This document shows positions 56,131 through 64,000 of a stretch of DNA of 64,000 nucleotides, in pieces. The translations under genes were made by a program, and so were the position numbers. Source of the stretch: Guillardia theta CCMP2712 (lineage: Eukaryota > Cryptophyceae > Pyrenomonadales > Geminigeraceae); assembly GCF_000315625.1 (NCBI RefSeq), contig NW_005434653.1, positions 588,578 through 652,577 on the forward strand. The letters are read 5' to 3'. Numbering within the stretch: position 1 is the first letter of the stretch; each line of letters opens with the position of its first letter. The notes beneath the pieces are model-generated. The model was not told the DNA's origin and searched no databases. It worked only from the letters and a program-made list of their open reading frames with translations.

Positions 56131-56665
56131 GGATTTTATTCCTCCTGCATGCTCCTGCTGCTTGTTGCTTGACCCTTCGGCTGCTTGTCTGCGCGGCTTC
56201 GCGCTTGGGCTGGCGATGCCGGGTCTGCTGACGGTTGCCAGCAGTGCTGGTTCTTTTCGGGCTTGTGTTTTGTGTGTGTTTGTGCAGCTTCTCGCTGTGA
56301 ACTGTGTGCCAGGAGGTTTAGCTTGTTCCTGCTTTGTTTTGCTTGAGGCACTTTTTACCTTCTGTCAGTAAATCCTATTAGATCCCCTCAAGGCCTTCCC
56401 GCATTGCTATGCTCAGATGCTCAACTGCTTCTTCATGGCATGCCGATCTGCCAGTGTCCGACGCAATGGATGTCAGCGCCAGCTCGATCCTTCCGTTGCT
56501 GCGCATCATCTCCAGACCTGCAAACGGCGATCCTCCAAGCTTCCTACAGCTGCCTCCGGGGTAGGATTTACTTGCCGCTTTGTGGCGGCAGCGGACGTCT
56601 CGACTGACAGTGGTCAGTCGGCTGCTTCCGGGTATCGCGTCTAAGGGATTTTATTCCTCCTGCAT
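56131..56665 (+). mobile_element. Deleted retroelement pieces: 3' tail, then RLE fragment joined to ORF end
   Basis: 56131-56375 is a 3' untranslated tail ending CAGTAAATCC. Eight nt later, about 56384-56556 matches the endonuclease-coding region (compare 60780-60950), joined at about 56557 directly to the C-terminal coding end (compare 61955-62022, ending GYRV then TAA) and the first bases of another tail. The second copy is therefore 5'-truncated and internally deleted. Confidence 0.85.
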
Positions 56666-57091
56666 GGTTTTCCTGCTTTCTGTGTTCCATCTCTACCGTT
56701 TTTCGACCTCCTCGAGGTCGAACTTGCTCTTTCACATGTGAGCGTTTTCTTGTCATCTCCTCACACCATTCGTCGAGTTTCTTCAGGTTCTCCCTGTTTT
56801 CATTCAAAAATTTGAATTTTCCTGGCGGTCATCTGCATGCTACTTGGTATCTTGGGCTCTGTCGAGACCTCATGGCACTAGGTTTCACTTGTGCTCTGTT
56901 CTGATCCTCTCCCTTGTACGGTGGGACTGGCATGCGACGCCCTTCCGCTCCACCTCCAGTGGCTCAACCTTGCTTATCGCAACATTTGGCTCCACTACCT
57001 GTCACTGGCATGAGGCGTCGAGATCTACCTTGGGCTTTACTACTAGTGACGGGCGATACCATGTCGCTCGGCTGACCCTTCTTTTTCTCCA

Positions 57092-58144
57092 ATGGGTTTG
57101 TTCAAGCGGAGGCTCTCCCCCAAGTGCCGAACTCCTGCTCGTCGGTCCAGCTTGCGCATCTACCGGCGTTCCTTCTTTCGACGCTGGGTAGCTCAGGCCC
57201 AGAGGCGCAGACTCGGCAGCACTCCTTTCTCTCCTGCTCTGCGTCCTGTATCCGGAGGGAATCTGCTGGGGTCCCCTTCCCTCCTCCAGTCGCCTCCCGT
57301 GGCTCCTCTCTCCCCCTCCCCCACCGCCATTGTCGACCTCAGCGGTCGCAACCTGACTGAGGCCTCTCCGCGGGTCGAGCCCGCCTCACTGACAAAGGTC
57401 TTTTGTGGATGCTGACAATGCCCAGACCGGGGAGGGGGAGGGGGAGGAGGACAAGCGCCCAGCGGCCCCTGGTGCTGCCTCCCCCTCCTCTCCGGACTCC
57501 TCATCATCCAGCTCGGATGATGCCTACCGCCGACTGTTTCAGCTTGATTCCTCAGCTGATGTTTCTCAGTCTCCAGCTGCAGGCGCTGACTCTCCGCCGT
57601 CCCTCTTCGGGGGCCCTGCGAAGGCATCCGATGCATCAGCCTGTGCTGCGAATGTCCTGCCTGACGAGGATGATCAACCTGACCTTGCTGATGCCGACCC
57701 TGATTCTGCTACGGATGTGCCCCCGGTTCCACCTATGGCCACCTCAGATTGGCCGGAGGGCTTGCAGTGGTTGATGTCCAACCTCCGAGTCTTCCTCTAT
57801 ATTCATGAGCGCTTTCGTCCTCATGTCACTGCGTCTCACCTCTTTGGTGAGACTGCAGAGCTTTGGCTGACTTGTCTTGTGTCTTTGCTGCAATTCATCG
57901 ATCGATATGATCCTTCCTCGTCCAGCTATCAGACCCTTGTTCTGCTCTTTGAGCACCTTCCCGCCTTACTGCTTCCCGTACCCAAGGCTGCCAATGGTCC
58001 TACCAAGGACGCGCTTATCAAGCGCCAGTGCCGACGTTTCTTGAAGGGTGAATGGAAAGCTCTTTTCAAGCGCTATCTGCCTGCTGCAGAAACCCATGGG
58101 AAGAAGCAAGCAAAGGGGGCGCGGCAGCCTTCACCGCCCCAAGG

Positions 58145-58191
<47 letters not shown>

Positions 58192-58417
58192 TTCGGCGGT
58201 CACCTCGGCACCTGCAGCCCTCGTCCCTCCCACAGCAGCAGCTGCAGGAGTCCGAGCAGCTGCAACCGCCCCGCGGCGGCAACGGCAGAAACAGCAACGG
58301 CGGCGGCAGCCACATCCGCAGCCGCCGCAGCCGCAGCCGCAGCCGCAGCCGCAGCCGCAACACCACCGCCACCAGCAGCAACCGCAGCAGCAGCAGCCGC
58401 AGCCGCAGCACCCGCGT

Positions 58418-58449
<32 letters not shown>

Positions 58450-59800
58450 GCAGCAACGCCAGCGTCAGCAGCAGCGTCCGCGTCAGCAGCAGCAGCAGCA
58501 GCAACACCAGCAACCACCACAGCAGCGACCACAACCGCGCAGGCCGAGGGAGCAGCGGCAGTCCGGCCAATCGTCTCAGGAGTCTGAGCCTGCTCCTCCG
58601 CCGCGACCTACGCTGTCCCTCACCTCTGAGAGCGAGCGCCAAAGACAGTTGGCGATTCATCAGTTCACTGCGGGTGACCTTCATCGGGCGGTACGGACAC
58701 TACTGAGCTCCGGCATCTACAAGGCTGAATCTTTCGCTGATCTTCTTGCTGAAGCACAAGAGAAGTTCCCTGATGGTGCGTCGCCTGCCTTTGGAAGTGC
58801 TTCCGCGGATCATCTCACCCAGCAAGCGCTTGCAGTACTGCAGGTGGATTTGACTGACATCCTCGACACCACTAGCCTGATCCAGGCGATCAAGCGCTAC
58901 AGCTCCTTTGCGGGGACCGATGACCAAGGGTGGAGGATTCGGCAACACCTGTCACCCCTTTCTAGTCATCCTGCAGCTTTGAAGCTCTACTGCAAACATA
59001 TCCTCCAAGGGGTCCTTCTTGGCCGGATGCCGGATCTTCTTATTCCTGCCCTGTCAGCCATTCGTCGAGGAGGCAGATTTATTCCCCTCTCCAAGGGAGC
59101 TGATAAACCTGGTCTCCGGCCAATTGTCATCGGTTCTGCACACCGTCGACTCGCGACGAAGCTTGCTTTGGCAGGGATTCGCTCTTTTCTTGACCAGCAC
59201 TTCCTCTCGTCTCACCCTCGAGCGATTCAGTTCGGACTCGATCGAGACGGCTGTCTGAAGTTCTCGCAAACCGCGTCAGCGCTCCTGCCCCTTCACGCTC
59301 GCGGTGATGATGAGGATGTTGCCAAAAAAGTTTACGAAAGTTTACATCCCCTCCTGGCATCAACGTCTCAAGATTCAACTTCTTCACTTCGAGGTCGTCA
59401 CTGGCGGGATTACACTTGGCGGCCTGCCTATCGGCACGGATGGATTTCATGCTAGTCAGCTCCGAGCGAAGGTTTCTACCCTCAACGAAGAGCTCTCGAA
59501 GCTCGGGCTCGTCCAGCATGGCTTCATGTTCAAGACGCTGGTGAGGGCGAGCCATCTCCAGAAGCTGCGCTTCTTCCTCCAGGGGTCTTCTCCGTTTCTC
59601 CCGCGGGTCCAATCACAGATTCGTCGCTTTGACCTCTCTGTCCACCTGGCGCTTGAGAAATACCACCGCTGGCCTTCCTCGCAGTACCTCGCCGCGCATC
59701 CCGACCTGCTAGAGTTTGCGAGGTTCAAGCGGGAGCTTCCGGGCGGCATAGTCGGGGAGGGGACGAGTTCAACGCGGCCCTCTGAGGGTCTAATCGCCGC
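57092..59800 (+). pseudogene. Broken retrotransposon polyprotein (N-terminal and RT portion)
   Basis: The frame begins with a basic segment (MGLFKRRLSPKC, 57092), shifts near 57400 to a frame with VDADNAQTGEGEGEEDKRPA, and shifts again inside a CAG/CCG repeat (58146-58560). It then reads LAIHQFTAGDLHRAVRTLLS (58650-58709) and, in the RT fingers, GGRFIPLSKGADKPGLRPIV then IGSAHRRLATKLAL (59070-59175). A third shift near 59300 leads to GGITLGGLPIGTDGFHAS (about 59405-59458) and LRASHLQKLRFFLQ-like thumb sequence. Between RT fingers and thumb only about 100 bp remain, too little for the GDPLG and Y/F-x-DD blocks that carry catalysis. The copy cannot encode an active RT. Confidence 0.75.
58146..58560. 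repeat. CAG/CCG trinucleotide-rich tract in the retroelement ORF
   Basis: Pure (CAG)n at 58147-58190 passes into mixed GCAGC/CCGCAG/CAGCAG repeats. All three forward frames are open for over 300 nt (Gln/Pro, Ala and Ser/Arg products), so indels here are tolerated. One of the frameshifts that break the ORF lies here. Confidence 0.9.
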
Positions 59801-60241
59801 CGAGCGGTACCGTGTTCCTGTGTCCAGCCTCCCTCCGTCCGCTGCCCCAGGCGGACCCCCGGGCAACGCCGGCTCCTTGTCGGCGGCTGCCCTTTCTCCG
59901 TCCGCGGCCGCCCGCTTTGTGGCGGCAGCGCGGACGTCTCGACTGACAGTGGTCAGTCGGCTGCCTCCGGGTATCGCGTCTAAGGGATTTTATTCCTCCT
60001 GCATGCTCCTGCTGCTTGTTGCTTGATTGCTTGACCCTTAGGCTGCTTGTCTGCGCGGCTTCGCGCTTGGGCTGGCGGTGCCGCGCTGACGGTTGCCAGC
60101 AGTGCTGGTTCTTTTCGGGCTTGTGTTTTGTGTGTGATTGTGCAGCTTCTCGCTGTGCGCTGTGTGCCTGGAGGTTTAGCTTGTTCCTGCTTTGTTTTGC
60201 TTGAGGCACTTTTTACCTTCTGCCCGGCAGTAAATCCATTG

Positions 60242-62274
60242 TTCTGACCAGCCGATGTCACGGACGCTGCTCTCTCCTCATAGCCTGGACGTTCACTGCT
60301 CGAGATCTCTCCGTGCCCAGAAGCATCCTCTGGCGACCTTCTTCGTTGAGGCGCACGACTTCGTTCATAATGCTGGAGCGATCCTCTACCGTCGTGTGAG
60401 GGCTCCTGCACCGGCTGCAGATGGCGCGGCGATCCCACCTGCCCCGGCTGCTGTGCCTGATGATGCAGGACGCCCCCCGGCATCTGTGGTACACATCCCT
60501 GGTTTGCGCGCTCTCGTCGACTCGTCTCATGAGCACTTTATTGCTCCGCCTGCGCAGCGAAATGTGACCCCTCTTGTCATGCGCGTCTTCCCTCGCCATG
60601 TGCATGCTCGCGCTGCGCTGACCGATCAGCAGCGTGATATCCTCACCTTGCACAGCCGCAGGACACACTCGCTCAAGTCGCAGGATAGGGTCTTGACAGT
60701 GCAGTCTACCATCTTCGCTCATTTTCCTGAGCGTGACCTGAGCCACTCTCCGATGCGAGTCTCGAGCTACTACCCCCTCAAGGCCTTCCCGCACCGCTAT
60801 GCTCAGATGCTCGACTGCTATCTCCATGGCATGCCGATCTGCCAGTGTCCGACGGAATGTGATGGATGTCAGCGCGAGCTCGATCCCTCTGTTGCTGCAC
60901 ATCATCTCCAGACCTGCAAACGCCGATCCTCCAAGCTTCCCACGGCGCATGACAACCTTACTCGTACGATTCGGTCGATGCTGAACGAAGCTGGTCTTCA
61001 GAGCGTCATCGATACAGTGGGGGATCCTCGTTCTCGACGGCAGGTACCCTCCCATCCTCATGGCCGCAAGATGAAGGGCGATATCCACATCCCTGGAATC
61101 CGCGATCGAGGGTCCGAGCAGTACGAGGGCTTGATGGCGGACGTGACGTTGGTCCACCCTTACTGCCGACCTGACCAAGTGGGGGGAGGTCAACCTCGAC
61201 GCCCTCCATGTTGCAGCGTCTGAGAAGATTCGCAAACATCGCGCTGCATATGCCATGACTACTCCTGCATCCTGACACCCTCCGCTTCATCTGGTATCTC
61301 GCGGACATCATTGCTCAGCGCTCGATGCCTCTTGAGGATGCGGCGTTTGGTCGGCACTTCGTGCCTGATGACGGACCTGCTGCTGAGGTCCTGGCTCGCA
61401 AACGCGCCGCCACCTATCATGCCAGCGCCTCACTATGCAGCTGACGCTGGAGGCGCTCTTGTCTGGTGCGAGGCGCATGACGCCCTTGCGGGCGCAAGCA
61501 CTTCTCGAGCCAGAGGACAGCTCCTCCTCGGACTTTGTCGAGTCGCCTGAGGAGGAGTCTTCGCCGGAGGTCTCCGACTCCGATGGGGGAAACACGTCGA
61601 GTGGCGCCGACGATCGGCGCGGAGCTGGCGAGGCGTCTCCGTCCCTCACTGTGACGTCGGGTGCCTCCGGAGAGCTCGACACCACTGGGGTGCTTGCTGC
61701 TGGTCCGAGCTCGCCTGCTTCCTCCCCGGCATCGGTCGGGTCACGCCGGTCCTTGGGCATTGCTGCGGCGTCGCCGCCGTCACGGGCGGCTACCACTGAC
61801 TCGGCTACCGCTGACTCGGAGGCTAGCGAGGAGGACTACCTCGAGCGGTACCGTGTTCCTGTGTCCAGCCTCCCTCCGTCCGCTGCCCCAGGCGGACCCC
61901 CGGGCAACGCCGGCTCCTTGTCGGCGGCTGCCCTTGCTCCGTCCGCGGCCGCCCGCTTTGTGGCGGCAGCGGACGTCTCGACTGACAGTGGTCAGTCGGC
62001 TGCCTCCGGGTATCGCGTCTAAGGGATTTTATTCCTCCTGCATGCTCCTGCTGCTTCAAGTTGCTTGATTGCTTGACCCTTAGGCTGCTTGTCTGCGCGG
62101 CTTCGCGCTTGGGCTGGCGGTGCCGCGTCTGGGTGCCAGCAGTGCTGGTTCTTTTCGGGCTTGTGTTTTGTGTGTGATTGTGCAGCTTCTCGCTGCGCGC
62201 TGTGTGCCAGGAGGTTTAGCTTGTTCCTGCTTTGTTTTGCTTGAGGCACTTTTTACCTTCTGCCAGTAAATCCT
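60242..62274 (+). mobile_element. 5'-truncated retrotransposon copy with RLE, C-terminus and 3' tail
   Basis: Starts 4 nt after the preceding copy's CAGTAAATCC, at a point inside the ORF. The frame 60255-61223 encodes the region before and including the restriction-like endonuclease: CPTECDGCQRELDPSVAAHH then LQTCK (C-x2-C...H-x4-C zinc knuckle, about 60844-60915), HDNLTRTIRSMLNEAGLQ (60946-61000), KMKGDIHI (61069-61092) and MADVTLVHPY (61135-61165), the PD-(D/E)-x-K-like acids. Small deletions near 61166 and 61265 shift the frame. The last coding part, 61435-62022, is Ser/Asp/Glu-rich and ends GYRV-TAA. The tail (62023-62274) ends CAGTAAATCC. Target-cleavage function is inferred from the R2-like RLE fold. 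Confidence 0.85.
61979..61998 (+). repeat. 8-bp-stem hairpin at the retroelement ORF end
   Basis: CGACTGAC-AGTG-GTCAGTCG is a perfect 8-bp inverted repeat with a 4-nt loop, about 25 nt before the stop codon. The same hairpin is at 56601-56620 and 59940-59959, and a 7-bp version lies alone at 1871-1888. Confidence 0.8.
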
Positions 62275-62339
62275 GTAGGCTATGCCTGACACTCTGAGTT
62301 TTACTCGCATACCGTACCCTGCTACCCTGCCAGTAAATC

Positions 62340-64000
62340 CTCTACTACCCTCAACGAAGAGCTCTCGAAGCTCGGGCTCGTCCAGCATGGCTTCATGTTC
62401 AAGACGCTGGTGAGGGCGAGCCATCTCCAGAAGCTGCGCTTCTTCCTCCAGGGGTCTTCTCCGTTTCTCCCGCGGGTCCAATCACAGATTCGTCGCTTTG
62501 ACCTCTCTGTCCACCTGGCGCTTGAGAAATACCACCGCTGGCCTTCCTCGCAGTACCTCGCCGCGCATCCCGACCTGCTAGAGTTTGCGAGGTTCAAGCG
62601 GGAGCTTCCGCATAGTCGGGGTGGGGACGAGTTCACGCCCTCTGAGGGTCTACACCCCGCTGTTTACTATACGGCTATCGCTCGCTTCCTCGCTTGGTAC
62701 TCTGACCAGCCCATGTCCCGGACCCTGCCCTCTCCTCATAGCCTGGACGTTCACTGCTCGAGATCTCTCCGTGCCCAGAAGCATCCTCTGGCGACCTTCT
62801 TCGTTGAGGCGCACGACTTCGTTCATAATGCTGGAGCGATCCTCTACCGTCGTGTGAGGGCTCCTGCACCGGCTGCAGATGGCGCGGCGATCCCACCTGC
62901 CCCGGCTGCTGTACCTGATGACGCAGGCCGCCCCCCGGCATCTGTGGTACACATCCCTGGTTTGCGCGCTCTCGTCGACTCGTCTCATGAGCACTTTATT
63001 GCTCCGCCTGCGCAGCGAAATGTGACCCCTCTTGTCATGCGCGTCTTCCCTCGCCATGTGCATGCTCGCGCTGCGCTGACCGATCAGCAGCGTGATATCC
63101 TCACCTTGCACAGCCGCAGGACACACTCGCTCAAGTCGCAGGATAGGGTCTTGACAGTGCAGTCTACCATCTTCGCTCATTTTCCTGAGCGTGACCTGAG
63201 CCACTCTCCGATGCGAGTCTCGAGCTACTACCCCCTCAAGGCCTTCCCGCACCGCTATGCTCAGATGCTCGACTGCTATCTCCATGGCATGCCGATCTGC
63301 CAGTGTCCGACGGAATGTGATGGATGTCAGCGCGAGCTCGACCCCTCCGTTGCTGCACATCATCTCCAGACCTGCAAACGCCGATCCTCCAAGCTTCCCA
63401 CGGCGCATGACAACCTTACTCGTACGATTCGGTCGATGCTGAACGAAGCTGGTCTTCAGAGCGTCATCGATACAGTGGGGGATCCTCGTTCTCGACGGCA
63501 GGTACCCTCCCATCCTCATGGCCGCGTTGAAGATGAAGGGCGATATCCACATTCCTGGAATCCGCGATCGAGGGTCCGAGCAGTACGAGGCCGGGCGGCT
63601 TGATGGCGGACGTGACGTTGGTCCACCCTTACATTGGTAGCTCGGCCGACCTGACCAAGTGGGGGGAGGTCAACCTCGACGCCCTCCATGTTGCAGCGTC
63701 TGAGAAGATTCGCAAACATCGCGCTGCATATGCTATGACTACTCCTCCTCGAGCGTTCATCCCTCTTGCCATCTCGACGGACGGTACCCTGCATCCTGAC
63801 ACCCTCCGCTTCATCTGGTATCTCGCGGACATCATTGCTCAGCGCTCGATGCCTCTTGAGGATGCGGCGTTTGGTCGGCACTTCGTGCCTGATGACGGAC
63901 CTGCTGCTGAGGTCTTGGCTCGCAAACGCGCCGCCACCTATCAGCCCCTCACCATGCAGCTGACGCTGGAAGCGCTCTTGTCTGGTGCGAGGGGCATGAC
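62340..64000 (+). mobile_element. 5'-truncated retrotransposon copy, runs off the window
   Basis: Begins at TACCCTCAACGAAGAGCTC, equivalent to 59478, just after a second CAGTAAATCC word at 62330-62339. The frame 62395-63525 covers RT thumb (HLQKLRFFLQGSSPFLPR), the linker lost from the upstream copy, and the RLE zinc knuckle (about 63299-63375). A 4-nt insertion near 63527, relative to 61068, shifts the frame before KMKGDIHI. Further on it keeps segments missing from the 60.2 kb copy: PYIGSSADLTKWGEVNLDAL (about 63630-63685) and PPRAFIPLAISTDGTLHPDT (about 63745-63805). The catalytic Lys is probably in AASEKIRKHRAAY (63694-63732). The right end lies outside the window. Confidence 0.85.

Larger units (their letters stand above)
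56666..60237 (+). mobile_element. Longest copy of the RLE non-LTR retrotransposon, internally deleted
   Basis: Holds the element's probable 5' region (56666-57091), its ORF in several frames (57092-59800), and at about 59801 an abrupt switch to the last 437 bp of the element (C-terminal codons plus 3' tail) ending CAGTAAATCC at 60237. Compared with the copy at 62340-64000, the endonuclease half is missing after the point equivalent to 62655. It carries N-terminal and partial RT coding, but the central RT catalytic part and the RLE are absent. Confidence 0.75.

Noticed and set aside
60258-61256. 332-codon minus-strand frame in the retroelement
   Set aside because: Antisense shadow of the plus-strand RLE region, which has the zinc knuckle and endonuclease motifs.
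1-64000. tRNA or rRNA genes
   Set aside because: I looked for cloverleaf-like A/B boxes and conserved rRNA stretches and noticed none; a covariance-model search would be needed to exclude them.

Overview
The window is nuclear DNA of a unicellular eukaryote. Genes are split by many GT-AG introns, mostly only 40-60 nt long. Simple-sequence repeats are very abundant, and two 100-N scaffold gaps are present (1891-1990 and 29851-29950). Two RWP-RK regulators, a possible bipartite plastid presequence, a polycystin channel and an alpha-kinase together fit an alga or protist with a secondary plastid. A cryptophyte such as Guillardia is my best guess; that is an inference, not proof.

Layout, left to right: purine repeats and a short retroelement scrap (1-2 kb); RAD54 recombination translocase (2.4-6.9 kb, +); ankyrin-repeat gene opening with a hydrophobic leader (7.5-10.0 kb, +); Nudix hydrolase of the IPP-isomerase-like type (10.3-12.1 kb, +); RWP-RK regulator 1 (12.2-12.7 kb, -); polycystin-2-like channel (13.5-17.0 kb, -); tetranucleotide arrays (17.7-18.0 kb); RWP-RK regulator 2 (18.9-19.6 kb, -); GC-rich repeats and a dead non-LTR element (20-22.4 kb); STRAP/unrip WD40 protein (22.7-24.4 kb, +); a 56-residue protein with a TATA box and a leader intron (24.7-25.1 kb, -); an unknown gene and a tandem CAF16-type ABC ATPase (26.4-29.5 kb, -); DNA polymerase theta (30.3-37.0 kb, -); mostly non-coding DNA (37-40.3 kb); a CW zinc-finger plus HARE-HTH chromatin protein (40.4-42.9 kb, +); a long EF-hand-like coiled-coil protein (44.0-49.0 kb, +); thioredoxin (49.1-49.6 kb, -); a putatively N-myristoylated protein (51.4 to about 52.9 kb, +); an eEF2-kinase-like alpha-kinase (53.0-54.8 kb, -); and an array of broken non-LTR retrotransposons with restriction-like endonuclease (56.1-64.0 kb).

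The genes do not form one pathway. RAD54 (homologous recombination) and POLQ (theta-mediated end joining) are both double-strand-break repair enzymes. STRAP, CW/HARE-HTH, RWP-RK and the CAF16-like ATPase point to gene-expression control. The most unusual features are: the head-to-tail array of 5'-truncated retroelement copies, each starting within a few bases after the element's own CAGTAAATCC terminus; a dispersed family pairing GGGGTAGGG-type tracts with very GC-rich cores; the CW/HARE-HTH and ABC-ABC fusions; and two paralogous RWP-RK genes sharing a C-terminal motif and an upstream motif. I saw no tRNA, rRNA, CRISPR or bacterial-style operon.
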